Origin: JAGTVG01 sp964389805
GTDB lineage: Bacteria; Bacteroidota; Bacteroidia; Cytophagales; Cyclobacteriaceae
DNA: 15,301 nt
Reading direction: 5' to 3'
Assembly (NCBI GenBank): GCA_964389805.1
Contig: CAYMFU010000146.1
Location: 1 to 15,301 of the forward strand
Under the pieces are notes generated by a model. That model was not told where the DNA came from. It did not search any database and saw nothing but the letters and a program-made list of their open reading frames with translations. The translations under genes were made by a program, and so were the position numbers. The stretch's first letter is position 1; every line of letters starts with the position of its first letter. This document shows positions 15,129 through 15,301 of the stretch, piece after piece.

Positions 15129-15301
15129 TTAACAAAAACATCGGCTGTTTAAAAAACTCTCCTCTTCGGTCGCCTTCTCCACAATAAACGAAATCACTTC
15201 ATCGCGTAGAATAACTGCGGATCTTAAAATAGATCTTGCTCGCATATGAGTATTACCTGCAAGCTTGTCACAAAAATTGAATGACGTCAACTTTTGCGCC
15301 A
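15129..15301 (-). CDS. Possible C-terminal fragment of an unknown protein, cut by the window edge
   Basis: An open frame of 56 codons enters from the right edge and stops with TAA at 15131-15129. The peptide contains a helical, charged stretch DEVISFIVEKATEEESFL and an Arg-rich part MRARSILRSAVILR; it ends in CFC. The region is richer in G and C than the recombinase flank. No family is recognised, and without the sequence beyond 15301 it cannot be told from noise. If real, it converges on the recombinase gene. Confidence 0.25.
   Translation of the reverse strand, partial: AQKLTSFNFCDKLAGNTHMRARSILRSAVILRDEVISFIVEKATEEESFLNSRCFC

Overview
The window looks like a chromosomal stretch from a member of the Bacteroidota. 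It is AT-rich, the genes lack strong Shine-Dalgarno sequences, candidate promoters fit the TTG / TAnnTTTG pattern of that phylum, and several families are typical of it: S41 peptidase with an N-terminal beta domain, LytS/LytTR pair, DUF4230 protein, DUF5117-type zinc metalloprotease, and penicillin acylase with the GFWQNAE-like N-terminus. No rRNA, tRNA or CRISPR array was seen. Genus cannot be read from the sequence.

Layout. Positions 1-171 hold a hairpin plus T-run that probably terminates a rightward gene lying outside the window. On the minus strand follow an exported S41-type peptidase (172-1863) and, upstream of it, a short MotA/TolQ/ExbB-like proton-channel protein with no ExbD/TolR partner (1943-2332). 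A divergent intergenic region leads to a plus-strand two-component pair, LytS-type kinase (2578-3633) and LytTR response regulator (3630-4346), overlapping by 4 bp. This intergenic region carries a candidate promoter and a 21-bp-periodic direct repeat that could be a LytTR operator.

From 7514 down to 4460 on the minus strand runs a compact three-gene unit: membrane histidine kinase, secreted sialidase-like beta-propeller, and membrane-anchored DUF4230 protein, with gaps of 12 and 19 bp. Upstream of it is a large secreted zinc metalloprotease (7601-10096).

Positions 10097-10949 are an 850-bp gene-poor region. It contains an unusual pair of interlocked inverted repeats (order A-B-A'-B', 10256-10323) and further AT-rich palindromes before the next gene. 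Plus-strand genes then encode a penicillin-acylase-family Ntn hydrolase (10950-13379), a four-helix membrane protein starting 1 bp after it (13381-13752), and a tyrosine recombinase with an additional N-terminal domain (13896-15023). The last 280 bp contain hairpins and a possible minus-strand gene end.

Most of the window is envelope and periplasm biology: three secreted hydrolases, an acylase, two sensor kinases and small membrane proteins. The parts most likely to reward a second look are the recombinase with its extra domain and structured downstream flank, the interlocked repeat at 10256-10323, and the kinase/propeller/DUF4230 operon. None of them is demonstrated to be a new system from the sequence alone.
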